A DNA stretch of 64,000 nt, from NCBI RefSeq assembly GCF_027942865.1, contig NC_134514.1:16229965-16293964 (forward strand), written 5' to 3'. This DNA comes from Odontesthes bonariensis. Its lineage: Eukaryota; Chordata; Actinopteri; Atheriniformes; Atherinopsidae. A model generated the notes under the pieces. The model did not search any database and was not told the DNA's origin. It worked only from the letters and a program-made list of their open reading frames with translations. Each line of letters starts with the position of its first letter. The stretch's first letter is position 1. This document shows positions 1 through 12,900 of the stretch, one piece after another. Both the position numbers and the translations under genes were made by a program.

Positions 1-421
1 AGAAGAGAGAAGTGATTGTTCTGTGACAGGTAGTGAAACATGAAGAGCCTTCAAACGGCAGTTTCCCTGCAGACAAAGTCCCTGTAGATAGGAGATCGTC
101 ATGCTCCAGTTCCATCAAACAACTCTCACAGAGATCACTAAAGAACACTATAAATTTAAAGATAAACAATAAATAGGAAGTGGAGGTCGGTTTTTCACTC
201 TTACCTGTTTTTGCTTTCTGCATACTCTTGTTAAAAGCGAGAATCTGGTTCTTGGTTGCACAGCAAATTCAGTAGAAACCTGGCTCATGACCAATAATGT
301 CAGTCATTTTGTGCGTTCTGTTCCCCCCTTTTATTTTGTTGTTGACAGGATTGTGGATTTATTGAAACCCTGTTTTTGTGTGACAGATTGATTTGGTGTT
401 TCTGGTTTCTCTGATTTCTAG
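1..421 (+). other. Intron of the EGF-repeat gene (partial)
   Basis: This is intronic sequence ending in a pyrimidine-rich acceptor (AG at 420-421). No other coding signal was seen. Confidence 0.6.
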
Positions 422-2969
422 GGAACAGCAGCTGTCAGGGTTTGTGTTTGAATGGCGGACATTGTGAGGTGAGAGTCGTGCTTCTGCTGCCTTTCTCCGC
501 CTGTAGTCTCCGCTTTTCTGACCTGCTTCATTAACCTCCTCTCACTCTGTCTTTTACTTTGTAGCGATAGTTATATATTTTCATGAGATTTTCAGGAAAG
601 TAAGGGACTGTCACACAACTCTAATCAATGAGGTTGTGATAAAACCTAAAGAATGTCAGAGAATACAACATGTATTTTTACAGTTCTGTTTATTCTCACA
701 GGGGGAAATGAGTTATTGGCTGTGTCAGATCCATGGCATGCCTTTCCCGTTCCTCTCCAATGCCTTCTTCCAAACGTCATGTCATTATGAATTCAATTAC
801 ACAGGCTTCATATACCCATATTGTCCCATACAGGATCAGGTGCGAGAGTCCAGATGCATGTGTCCACCTGGTTTCTCTGGGAAATACTGCCAAAATGGTC
901 CAAGTCCTTGTGACAGCGCCCCGTGTCAGCACGGAGGACAATGTGTTGAGAGGGATGGAAAGACGACCACCTGCAGCTGTCCTGTGGGATATTCAGGAAT
1001 CTTCTGCGAGGTTGGAAAATCTATACAAGAAAAATCAATAAAACAGCATGAACCAACTGTCAGATTCAGTCATGAGTAAACAAATAAAAGTCAGGTAAAC
1101 AAATGAAAAAAGAATAACTATCGAGGGCAAAAGAAACGACAAAAAATCAAACATGCAGACAAAAACTAAACAATGTATTTAGAGCATGGATTTTCAGGGT
1201 TTGAGACAGGAGGCTTCCCCTCAGATAAAGTTTAGAAAAAGTAAACCACTCTCATTCCACCTTTTTGCTAAGTTTTACGAAATACCTGGATTCTTTTAGA
1301 TCATGACACATTTATCAACTAAACCAAGATAACCGCATATTGCTGTTTGAAATAGATGCATATGTGTTCTGTCTTAAGGTATTTATTAGTTTCTGAACTT
1401 GTCAAAGCTAACTTTGTTATCATTAAATCAGTCTTAGAAAAACCAAACCAGCGAAAAGGAATCAAGTCCAATAATTCAAGGAGATATGTGTCTCTCAATG
1501 CTTTCTGGGGGGGGTTGTATAAAACTCCTTTTCTGTGTTCTTGCTGAGCTCCAACAGCAGCTGTGATGTAAAGAGGGAATGTTCTCATGATGCTACAACT
1601 TTGTAAGATATTAATTTGATAAGTTTAAGTCAGTATGCAGTGTGTCTTTGCACAAAAAATGGACTGTGGAAGTTGTAGCTCATCTTTTACCTTGCTGATG
1701 CTTTTGTTAGGGATATTTTAAGGCCAGTATAAACTGAAGGAATAATTACAGCAGAAAAAGAAATCAGTTAAAAAAAATCACACTCTTTATTGTTTCTTTT
1801 GTCGGGGAATTTTCAATGCACGGTGGAAGAATTGAACAAAGTCGTTGCAGTCTCCATAGATTTATTACACACACAAAAACATACAACATGCTCATTTCTG
1901 AGCATGGAGAGATCTCTAACTGAGTGGCTTACTGTCAGTCCTATATAGGCTGACAGTAACTGATAACAGGGCTCATTCCACATCAGCCAATCAGCACAGT
2001 TGCTCTTTGCACTGCTATGTTGAAGAATTGTTGAACAGACACATTCAGCAAACTGAGACTGTATGACTTCACTTATGTGTGCTTGAGTGTGTTTTCAGTA
2101 CAAAGAACCAGGACTAAATTGACTCACTGTTCATCACTCAGGTTGACACAGGATGTGTGTGCATGTGATAACAGATAAGAGTAATGATGCATTTAAAAGA
2201 CTACACAATGCTTAGTCACACGTTACATACACACGTTAGATTGACAATGCAGTAAACAGAATAATAAAATTCCTTTACACTTTCCTCCTGTTATTTCAGA
2301 TAATATTGGATGTCTGCAATCCCAACCCCTGCCAGCAGGGAATACAGTGTCACAGCGTAGAGGGCAGATACGTGTGTGCATGCCCTAACGGTTACTATGG
2401 CAATGAGTGTGTGAGCCTCAAAAATCCTTGCATTGGTCAACACTGTCAAGGTAAGAGGAATAATAAGTGTCTATATCTGATGAAGTTCAAAGTATTGCTG
2501 AACTCTGGTCTAACCTCGCTGGTCATCCAAAGGTGCCATGTCTGACACAACACACGGGGACCTCAGCTTCTACATGATCCTGGTGTGGGTATTGGCTCCA
2601 GTGACCGTGTGTGGATGTGCTGCCTGTGCCTTCATCCTCTCCCACCTCCATCGAAAGCGGAAAAAGCAACAGGCTGTGCCACAGGAAGAAGGCATCAACA
2701 ACCAGAGGGAGTTTGTCAACCTCATCAGAAACGTGGACCGTCCCATGCCCCTCCTGCCCCCCGCCGCCCCTCTGACCCACCCTCCTGCCCCTGCACCCAT
2801 CTCACGTTGCTACGAGGAGATTGAACTGACCCGGCCGCCCTCCCCAGCTCCTTCACAGGCCTCTCCAGCGCTAAAGCCAGCCCATGCCCCCAAACTAGAC
2901 ATTTCAAACCGAGAAAGGGAGAAATTGAACCGCTTCCACTACTCAGACAATCAGGAGCTAGAGGTTTGA
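422..2969 (+). CDS. 3' part of an EGF-repeat type I membrane protein, probable Delta-type Notch ligand (deltaC candidate)
   Basis: Four exons are supported: 422-468, 834-1010, 2300-2450 and 2533-2969. They join in frame with AG/GT borders, and the gene continues off the left edge. The 269 visible codons encode the end of one EGF repeat, two further complete EGF-like repeats (six-cysteine spacing, CxCPxGYxGxxC endings), a short Cys-containing juxtamembrane piece, one hydrophobic segment of about 24 residues (exon 4, about codons 10-33) and a basic stop-transfer stretch (HRKRKK). The cytoplasmic tail of about 105 residues is Pro-rich and ends in ELEV. After the membrane the tail has INNQREFVNLI, which resembles the NN..QRE..V..I stretch I recall after the membrane in DLL1-type ligands. 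Such ligands sit on the signalling cell and activate Notch. The name deltaC rests on this weak tail similarity, the 3'UTR Pumilio sites and the 19q13-like neighbourhood (human DLL3). DNER, DLK or another EGF receptor remain possible. The DSL domain that would settle it lies outside the window. Confidence 0.72.
1011..2299 (+). other. Intron of the EGF-repeat gene
   Basis: This phase-0 intron lies between the donor GT at 1011 and the acceptor AG at 2298-2299. It is AT-rich. No conserved element or repeat was recognised. Confidence 0.75.
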
Positions 2970-3855
2970 CCCTGGCCAGGATTTTTGAGGAACTTTTTGG
3001 ACTTAATTTTACATCCCTAGCACTTTCTTGCTGACAGGGCCACATCTCCAGTAACTTGCACTGTTTCAATGTTGTGGTTATAATTGTGCTGGCTTTTGAG
3101 CCTTATGTGCTCATATGGCAACCAGCAGTCGCCTGAGGAGCAAAGGCTGCTAAGTGGAGAAAAACTTGCTGTGCCATTTTTTAGCCAATCGGCGGCTATA
3201 AAAAGCAGCAGGTTTGTGATGTTTGACTGAAAGACTAAATCTGGAGATTTAGAGACTCGCCTTGGAGTGCCTGAGATACTGTAAGGAGTAAACAGAGGGG
3301 GATCCTCTGTCTCTGAACATGTTCCCTGGTTCATGATGCCATCTGACTGGTGTGCAGGACTCCATTTTAATTTCAGACTGAACTCAGACTGAATGGATGC
3401 CTATTTAAGAATCAGTGTGTTTCTGTGTTTGGTTGTATGCAAGAGTGCCTGAGAGTGAAAGAGAGAATGTACACCGTGAGTGTTTGTGGTGGAAAATGAA
3501 GGTCAGACACATATTACTTAAAACAAACAAAAAAAAAAACTAAATTGATGTATTTGTAAAAAGGGAGTTCGGACTCCTGTGCTAAAGGTTTTTAAGCCTT
3601 GTGTTTTAAAACTATACACTGTTGCCTGTATTGTGTCTGTAATACTGCAGTTTGTTAAAGATGTATGATTTTTTCATACCTGTGTGTAAAATAGCTTTTT
3701 TTGTACATAAATATATTGTAAATATTGATGCTCTTTTTGTACTTTGGTTTGGTCTGGAAGTATCACTGTATTACTTTTCTTTGTCCCATTTCACTTTCCA
3801 TTTGGAGCAACCAGCACATGTGGATTGTAATAAAAGTGCATTTACCAACTTTCTT
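2970..3855 (+). promoter_or_regulatory. 3'UTR of the EGF-repeat gene with poly(A) signal and two Pumilio-type sites
   Basis: The stop codon is at 2967-2969. A canonical AATAAA lies at 3829-3834, so cleavage is expected near 3850. The UTR becomes very AT-rich towards its end and contains TGTACATA (3702-3709) and TGTAAATA (3717-3724). Both match the Pumilio consensus UGUANAUA and lie seven bases apart. A tandem of such sites normally marks an unstable or translationally controlled mRNA. I recall that fast-cycling segmentation transcripts such as her1 and dlc are destabilised through this kind of element, which fits the deltaC reading but does not prove it. Confidence 0.7.
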
Positions 3856-6600
3856 TTACTTCTTATTGCTTCTGATTATAAATGACCAACATTAGGGCCA
3901 GAGGTCTTTTAGTATATGCTAAAGAATGGAATAACAATGGTCACTGCAAAAGAGAAAAGGGCTGTTATGTCAACTCAGTCATATGAAGTTCTATATATAT
4001 ATTTATATATATATTCATCTGTAATGCAAGTGAATTACTGTACCAGCTCAACATTTGTGTTTCTCGTGAGCTAACTAAGTTGTCACACTCTTAATTACCA
4101 TCCAAATGGATGCAGGTGGCTGTAACGTAATTTCAAACTCAACAAGTTCCAATAATTCCAAATATACAAGAAATTTTTGGAAATTTATACAACCCTGTTT
4201 ACAAAAAGCTTAGATGCGGTGTAAAATTTTAATAAAAACACTCAAGGATTTACAGATAATTCAAACCTGGCATTCATTTGAAAACAGTTACGTTTCACCC
4301 TTTCTGCATTTAATATTATGTCTATTTTTTTATTCCCAACATTAGATTAACATTTAATTGAAATCATTTGCAAGTAATTGTATTTTGTTTGTATTTTCAT
4401 TACACACAGCACCCTGTTTTTTAAGGGAGATTGAGGTTTGAACAATGACATCTTCTTGGAGTACAGAATGGGAATAAAATACGCTTTTACATCATCATTT
4501 TACAAGCTCAGTTGTTGGCATAAATAGATACAGACTTTTTAAATGGTCATTTAATAAGCAAAACGTTAAGGCTCAGGGATAAATCAGCATCGTATTTCAA
4601 ATAAAAACCAATTATGGTAAAATAAACAAGATAAAAATGGTTATACAGGAAAGCATTAAGCGCTTCTTACTTCCATTTCTTTTTGCACTTTAAAGATAAA
4701 AAATACAAGCTTTCTTGTCCTTAAATTACTGTCACAGGTTTGTTTAAGGATATATGATGGACTGCAACCTCAATGACAGTGTCTGCAGGCCAACGCGGGT
4801 CACCTTTCTCTTTCTATCTCTGGCATACTGTCACAAAAAATGATGCTGACAGTGCCAATGAGAAAAATAGGAAAACCACTTTAGTGAATTCAGCTTTTCT
4901 AGAAAACCACTGTGTAACTGTGAGAAACATGTCTATTGCTATAAAACTGGAAAACCCTACAGCAAGTTTCAAAAGCAAAGTTTCCTAGACTGCGGGACAA
5001 AAGTATTTTGATGCTAATCGTAAAAACTGTCTCTAAGCCCTAACTAGTTTCTGGTTTTAACATATTTACAATGATTGAAATTAGGCTCAACAGTTATCGC
5101 TAGCATAGCATATTTAGAACAAGCTGATGTCTGCTGTGGGTTTACAGTATGTGATGCCTGTCAGATCATGTTGAAATGATTAATTAGAAAGTGCAAAATG
5201 ACAGTGTGAGAAAGGAAAGGTGTTGTGATTCAGGCCAGCGTAAAGAGGCTGCAGGGTCACAGTGGCGACAGTTAATGGGCGAATGGATGGGACAAATGTG
5301 ACCTTTGTCCTGTGCAAACAGCGGCAGGCTGGAAACGAACATGGGCTTCCTGTCACCATGCTGCTGGGGAGGAAATGTAGGAAATAGAGTTTACACACAC
5401 ACTCATGCGCACATATGGTATGTGGACTTTCTCTTCACCTGCTGTTCACCACAGGATGTTGGAATCCAATCTGTAGATTAGAAAGTTTACATTCAGTTTA
5501 CATTCTGAAGTCAAACCTTGCCTCTCCAGGACTCTCTACGCAGCCAGTTAATACTTATACAAATCATAAAAACCTATCAACAGCTTAAGCAGTGATTGAC
5601 TTGCCGAAAGAAAAAAACATTCAATATGAATATATATATATATATATACATCTAATGTTTATGAAATAGCCATGATAGTCATGCTATATTGAAAGCCGAA
5701 TCACTGATGTTAATTCAGTTGATTTGTTTTGACACAATAAAGGATTCTCCCTAAAATAGAGTTGTTTAGGTTGTTTTGGGGGTTTTTTTTGGTTAAGTTT
5801 TGCTGAGATTTTCTTTTCCACTTCCATAATTTCAGATCTAAGGACGGCCTGAAAGTTTCATGCATCTGTCCTGTCTGAGAGGGACATCTTGTGGTTATAA
5901 AAAGGATTAATACTTCAAAACTCCCTTGGCACTGTACAGGTGAACACTGCTAAACTCTAATATGGGATAACCATGAGATCAAATGTTATGATTATTATTC
6001 ATTTTAAGATGTCAAGAAATTTAACATATCTGCCCTAATTTGCAACAACCTTACCAAAAAATAAGAATAAATCTGCTGCAGCTAAATACAAAAACATATA
6101 CAAATATTTATTAAAAGCCTCAATATATATCAATAAGGTCAATATCACCTTATTTGTGATGTGAAAAAACAAAACAAAACATGACTAAAACTAATCAAGT
6201 TCAACTCGAAGTCTAGCCACAATCTTTCAATAATGTCACACACAATCTTTATTTGCACAACGCGTTGTTCTCAGAAATTCTGCATCAAATTGTATTTGCA
6301 AAACACAGGAATTGTGTCAGAAATAAATCATTCATAATACTTTTAGAGTCTAGAATAACATGTTCCTGTTATTTTTACAAACATCTGCAATGAGTCAACA
6401 CAAGCAATAGATTTATGAATTTTAGGCCGTTGATGAACTGTTTTGATTCATCTCCAAAGCCAATTGTCAGTTTTGATGACAGGTTAAAAATCCAGCATGC
6501 CCCCGTTTTCGAGTTTCAGCATTTCAAATATTAAAACTTGAAATACTTTTTCATATAATTTGCTTTGACCGCAGATCCATTAATGTTGTCTTTTATGTGG
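3856..6600. other. Intergenic region between the EGF-repeat gene and clasrp
   Basis: This is AT-rich spacer DNA with no supported gene. It holds short TA-rich tracts near 3993-4013 and a (TA)n run at about 5630-5649. Short open frames at 4773-4988 and 5180-5398 show no domain, splice context or composition suggesting coding. Confidence 0.6.
5630..5649. repeat. (TA)n microsatellite
   Basis: About 20 bases of alternating TA lie in intergenic AT-rich DNA. Confidence 0.85.
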
Positions 6601-6749
6601 GGTGGGGCTATAGCGCCCCCAGAGGCCAAGGCCGGTGTTGCAGGTCAGCCGTGTGCTTGAGCAGAAGGAGGCGTGTGGTGTCACTCCGCTGCAGTAGCCG
6701 TTGGCTAACCGAGATTAACCCCAGTTTGTGTTGGTGGACCATAAAACAG
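6597..6749 (+). promoter_or_regulatory. clasrp: Putative clasrp promoter and 5' non-coding exon 1
   Basis: A local rise in G+C (GGGGTGGGGC, GCGCCCCCAG) is followed by sequence ending ATAAAACAG with a good donor (GTACGA) at 6750. The next clasrp exon carries the start codon 3.2 kb downstream and has a coding-free 5' side, so a separate leader exon is required. This is the only GC-rich, donor-terminated segment in the expected place. The transcription start is not determined from sequence, and the overlapping short open frame at 6597-6827 is not convincing as a protein. Confidence 0.5.
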
Positions 6750-9700
6750 GTACGAATTAAAGTGCATGCGGTTCTGAGTACGCTATGCATCTGTTTGTCA
6801 TATTATGCTTGGTTTATGAGGCTGTGAGTCAAACGTTTTTAACGTTTTTGCACATTAGCTTAGCACAGCTAGTCCAGCTATGATGCTAACTGTAAGCACA
6901 GCTTTTAAATTTGCCTGGGCAACATACGCAATCAGGCCCATGTATGTGCTGATAAAGTCTACATAACATTGTAAACGACAGTATTTCACATACTGCAGGT
7001 CTTAAAGATAAACCCGTGGGGCGCAATTGACTTAATTGAACGAAAAATAGTAGAACTAGCTTGACGTCGTTTAGCTGGGTTAGCTCCTGAGTTCCAAACT
7101 GTTTAGCTCCCACCATTAGCGAACAGAAAACACGCTAATGCCAGAGATTAGATGGAGATATGAAACCTTTATTCATAATTGTATGATATTATCATTTGGT
7201 ATTACAGTGTAACCACAATATTTAAGTACATTTCAGTGGTGAACTATAAAGGATCTGGTCTCTATTCCTTAAGTAAAGGCGTTCACATGTTCACATTGTT
7301 GTACTTTGGCATTCAACAGTGTATTTACTGAATTCATTAACATGCTTCATTACGTGGTGTTGGCGACTGTGAAGCCCCAATTTTGGACAAGCAGGCCTCA
7401 AAAAGTAAATCTTAAATTGGTGAATTATAACTTATTATCAAGCTAGAATGGGTGGATTTTAACTTTTTCAGACTTTCAGAGAAATTTAGTCAAAAGATTG
7501 AAGTGTTTTTCTTTATCTTTAAGTTTTAGGTTTAGATGTATTTGTTTATTTATTTTTTTACTTTAACTTCACCATTGAGTAATGTTTCCTGCTGTGTTGT
7601 TCAATAGAAAATTTACGTTGGGACGTGTGAGTGACTAAATTGATCTATTTATTCTTAAATCTTCAGGTTAGAAAATGACTTCAGAGCTGACCAGCGTAAA
7701 AGATAATGATACCGAGAGCATGAAACCAACTTCTTTAACATCAGAAAATACGTAGCCATGTCCATACAGGGCAAAAATTACTTAAACAGGTGTAGTAGTT
7801 TGGGGTTTATAACTCTTGTGTGCCGAATTATCCATGTTATTACTGTTAATTTAAGTACATTGAAAGATCAATATTTAACATAATACAACAGTTAACCCTG
7901 CAATTCAGATTATATTGCTGGTCTACTGTTATGTGTACTTTGGTAACATTTTCTATCCTAGTCTAGCAATTGAGCTTTGATGCCCTGTTTGCATATGTGT
8001 AGACCATGGTTAATGGTTAATTCTGGTGAGAAGTAACTGTCAACAACAGCCATGTAATTCCTGGGTGGTAAAATGTATTAAGTACCCTTTTTTTGCAGTT
8101 TTGTGCAGTTCAAATAGCTAATTCACAATAACTGAATGCGGGATTTCAGAATGAATGTCGACTGAAAATCGAGCTTCTTCAGGCCGACCTAACACACCTA
8201 GATAATATGGTTGTAACTAGATTTTTAAAGCTGCATGTATCCCCTCAACTAGACTCCAATGTTTGTAATGTTAGTACATATTAATTCAGCCAAAGTCCCA
8301 ATAAAGATGCCCTCCTTAACATATTTGAATTTTTTTTTGTCAGATAGTTTAACATATCAGAAATTGTGATTTTAAAAGCAGCTTATTAAGACTTATTTGC
8401 TTAAAGCTTTTCTAAAATTCCCCTTTAACCGCTGTGTAATCAGGGAGGGGAAGAAATCACCAATCAGGTCACTTAAAGCTGCAGTCTGCAACTCTTTTTC
8501 AAGCATAATGCCTGGAACTGTCCGGGGATTCTGAAAGTAGTACATTAAATACCCCAATACAAAAAAAAATTAGTTCTCTAGGTCCCCTATATGTCCCGCT
8601 AGGTCCCTCCAAAGCCAGCAGGTTTGTTTACAAAATTGCAGACCGGACCGGTAAAAGGTAACCAATCAGGTTACGAGCTGGGCTCTGCTGCCTGTCAATC
8701 ACCGATTGTGCACGCGCGATACAAGGTAGGCTCGTCCCCACGCTTATTTATCTAGACTATTGAACTTCATTACGGGCTAGTCTACTTACTGTGTCTTCCA
8801 TGATCGCAAATGACAGGTGAGTTGATGAATGAGGAGTCGTGTAGGCGCATCTGGCGTGCACGTAGACGTGCACGAGTTCTCATGTGTTTTGAAGGGGCGG
8901 GACAGGAAGTTGAATAACTTTTTATTTTTCGGTTAAAAAATAAGCATTTCTTGCATTTTGCGACTACGGAGGTCACCGTTTTCAACTTCAAGCGTTCTGA
9001 TAGATCATGTAAACTCTTAAAATGCCAAAAAGTAGGACTTTACGTATGACAACAACAAATCTTGCAGACTGCAGCTTTAAAGGCTTCACCTGTGTAGTGA
9101 CTTCGGCTACGCTAACATGTGCGATGATCTCTCACAGTGACCTTCAGAAGTGGCACAATGCCGTGTACATTTTCTGTCATGGGTGGCTGTTTCAAACATA
9201 CTTCAGTAAATAACTTGATTCTGTTTCATGGACGGTGATCCAGTTATATGACTGTATAAAAACTGTTCACTCTTAGTGATGAGGAAATGTTTGTACTCCC
9301 CTCTTTGCTTCCAACCATTTAATGGAGTCTATAGAGGATGAGATTGCTCCTCAGCTGAGGAAGGAACAGTGGAGATGCACGAGGAGCTAAAGTTGGTCTC
9401 CTACGGATTATGACTGATTGTTTGCTTCTCTGAAGTACTTGTTGTTATATTAAACATTGCAACAATCGTGCACTAAAACTCTCCCACTTTGTGTTTTTTC
9501 CCACTGTTTTTGAGTACCTGAATAAGAGTCCCAAAGGTTTTGGTGGTCAGCAGTGGTGATGCCATCCTGTGTCTTTGGGTCCTTTCCTTTAGTTAGACTG
9601 TACAGTTTACCCGATTGTGGGAAAAAAAAAAATCCTCATTGTGAATATTTAAATTAGCATTGAAGTCACAGTTTTTCTGCCCTTGAATCCAAATGATTTA

Positions 9701-9900
9701 CAAAATTGTCTTTTATTTGATTCATACTTGATTTACCGTGCTGCCGCCTGGCAGGCAGAGAATGTGGCTTTAAGGGGAGAATAAAGGGACGAGAAAGTGA
9801 AGCGTTGGATTTCTAACTTGAGACTAAAACACACAGAGCTACTCCTAACTCCGCTCGCTCTCCCTTTCTCCTCTCTGCTGTGTTTCGTCCTGGTTCACCT
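6750..9900 (+). other. clasrp: clasrp intron 1 (inferred)
   Basis: This AT-rich intron contains the TTAA-flanked repeat listed separately at 8473-9080. No other structure was recognised. Confidence 0.45.
8473..9080. mobile_element. MITE-like DNA transposon, TTAA target-site type, copy 1
   Basis: The element occupies 8477-9076 and is flanked on both sides by TTAA (8473-8476 and 9077-9080). Its ends are a perfect 15-bp inverted repeat: AGCTGCAGTCTGCAA at the left and its complement at the right. A related copy lies at 43477-43846. Both share internal stretches, including AACCAATCA, CTGTCAATCAC and TTGTGCACRCGC (R = A or G). There is no transposase reading frame, so it is non-autonomous. TTAA duplications are typical of piggyBac- and Kolobok-type transposases. 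The ends do not begin with the CCY(T) of piggyBac, so the superfamily is left open. Confidence 0.75.
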
Positions 9901-9949
9901 CTGTGCAGCAGCCGTGCCCCGCCGCGCCCCCACCCCCAGCGGCGCTGTC

Positions 9950-12900
9950 ATGTGGCAGGAAGCCCGCAAACACGAGCGCAAGCTCCGTGGCATGATGGTA
10001 GACTACAAGCGCCGTGGTGAGCGACGGCGAGAGTACTACGAGAAGATAGTAAGAGATTTTGTAACTTTGCTGAACAACTTATAAAGACACACTTTCATAT
10101 TATTTCATATTATTTCTGAGTTGCAAAGGTTTATGAACTAAGTTTGGACTCTACAAGACAACAACCTTAAGCTCTGTGTGTTTGTAAGAAAATGAAAATG
10201 TAAAAATGTGTTACAAAACAAAAATGACTTCTTTTTTCATTATATTTTGACAGAAAAAAGATCCAGCCCAGTTTCTACAGGTTCACGGTCGATCCTACAA
10301 GATCAACCTGGATCCTGCTGTGGCGCTGGCTGCAGAAAGCCCCGCAAATATGTGAGGAAGATTTCCCAGACGCGCTCATAAACCACATCTTAACATCACA
10401 CACTGGATGCACAGACTGTGGGATGTTGGTAATTAGTTCGTATCTCCTTTCACTGTTTCCTTTAAAGGATGCCATGGCAAGGAGATGCCAACAACATGAT
10501 TGACAGATTTGATGTACGAGCTCACCTGGACTACATCCCCACCTACACCCCCCCTCTGCTCAGCACATCGTAAGTTGAGAAATTACTTTTAACGACATCG
10601 CTTTTAATCACTGCAGGTGCCTAATGCAACTACCTCATGATGCTTGATTGTCTTTTCTCGTGGTTTGATGTTGTTGCAACAGTCTTATCGTAAAATTATG
10701 TTTTTGGTAGAGACTGATTTGAAGTGTGAAGCAGATTTATGCCAAATCTGTCTGGATAAGTTTACATTAATGCTTAATGTTAATGCTTTTTATGCAGAGT
10801 ATTGATTATGAGATAAATATTAACTGTAGTGTCATTTGATTGGTTGAATACACCTGATGCTATTTTGTGATGCTGTTTTTTTTTTTTGTTTTTTTTTATT
10901 ATTCAGCATTTCTGAATGTTTTATCCTCATCTCGAAGCCACAGCTGCTCTGTGTTCACATTCACTAAAATGACCAACAACCTTCTGCCCTTTTGTTTTAC
11001 AGCACACCAGAACAGGAGATGGAGGAGAGGAAGTGTAATTATGAGCGCTATCGAGGTTTAGTACAGAATGACTTTGCCAACAGTGAGTATTTACTTTCAG
11101 TAAATAAGAGCGATTAACCACAGTTAATACATTCAACACATGCACATCATAGTCTGTTAACCTGCTCTCAGTGGGCATATTTTGCAGTTGTGCTCCACTC
11201 TCTCAACTCCCTGCTGTCCTCTAACAGTCTCAGAGGAGCAGTGTTTATACCAGATCTACCTGGACGAGCTCTACGGTGGCCTGTCGAAGCCAAATGAGGA
11301 TGAGAAGAAAAAGTAAGTAAATGTTGAAGTAGTTTGCTCACCCCCCCTTTGTTTTTGTTTTTTATTTGTTTGCTGTAAAATTAAAGTTAGCCATGCATGC
11401 ATAAATCCATCCTCACGTTGTTCAGACTGGCAGAGAAGAGAGCAACGATTGGTTACACGTATGAAGACAGCGCCGTGCAGGAGCCCGATCCGCAGTCCGA
11501 CAAAGACGAAGATAATTCCGAGAACAGTGAATCCGAAGAGGACGAAGGCATCCCTGATATCGGTGAGGAAACGTGATGCTCGGGTGTTAAATCAAAAAGG
11601 ATGCGTTCAGAAATGTACGTCAGCGCATAGAAATGGTCTTCATTTGGTAGAAACTCGATTATGTTTCAAGAGAAGAGAATCATAGATTCTTGTCTGTACA
11701 AAAATGTGTTTTGCCTCATGGATGCTTGACCTTCTCTATAAATAATTATTTTCATGGGTTTGATGCTCAGACTTTGATGCTTTTCCAAGTTCTTCCGCTG
11801 AAAGTGGAAAGTTAGGATGTGTACCTCTGAGACTAGTTTTGAGGCCAGTCCTGGTCCAGTTTCACAAATGAGTTGTGGAAACATGAAGGCTGAAAATAGA
11901 CTGCAATGAAAATACTTGCATTTCATGTTTTTATTAGGTATTTTAACTTTTTCTTTTGGTAACGGCATGTCAGACAAACAATGTAAAGCAGATAAGGTTT
12001 CTCCATCTTGGAACATACTTAACATACCTACAATTAAACCTTGTAGTGTAGAAATAATAAGTTAATGCATTGTTTGTTTTTTTTTTTTTTTTGGTATTTA
12101 CAGATGTGGAGGTTGACGTTGACGAACTGAACCAGGAACAGCTGCTGGATCTAAATAAAATGGCAACTCCGTATGGAATGGCTGAAGGAGACTTTGTCAG
12201 GTAAAAAAGAAAGGCGAAAAATTTCTGTAATAACGAAAGATGGAAAAATAAAAGCTACATATATCAGTTATAACGCTGCCAATGTGTGTGTTTTTTTTTT
12301 AATATTATTATTTTATTACCAACTGCTAAAAATGTCCCAAACTAAAATAATTGGCTAAATAATAGTTGGAGAACTCGATCTTTTATTCAGAATGATTTGT
12401 AGCTTTTAATGTGCGTGTTAATATTATTTTAACACTGAGATTATTTAACCTTTTTGTCAGGATGTTGAAGAAGGACAAGGAGGAAGTGGAAGCCATTAAA
12501 CACGCCAAAGCCCTGGAGGCAGAGAAGGCCATGTACTCTGTAAAGTTAAACCCACAGAAAACACCTATTCTCTGCATTTTTGTTTGCAAATTTTTTAATT
12601 TGCATATGTGTGGTTGTCTCAGGGCCGTCGCTCTCGCAGACAGAGGAGAGAATTCAGAGAGAAGAGGCTAAAAGGTAGACAGATCAGCCCACCCAGGTAA
12701 GTGAACAGGTTTTTAACTCATTATCAGTGCTTCAGCTTAAATAATTTTTCAGACATGTAATCTACTCTTTCTGGTGTTTTCCAGCTATGCCAGAAGAGAC
12801 AGTCCAACATATGACCCTTACAAACGGTGAGCTGACACAGTACAGTACCCGATTTCATCCAGAGTTGTCTAAATATGTTTTTGAACTCTAATTTCTGTTT

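Noticed and set aside
636..1079. 147-residue open frame as an independent protein
   Set aside because: It merges intron sequence with the true exon 834-1010. The EGF part starts at the acceptor, and the leading and trailing residues are intronic.
9276..9358. C/D-box snoRNA-like pattern (GTGATGA ... CTGA) in the clasrp leader intron
   Set aside because: The terminal stem is weak, no convincing D' box is present, and no guide match could be tested. The motifs are short enough to occur by chance.
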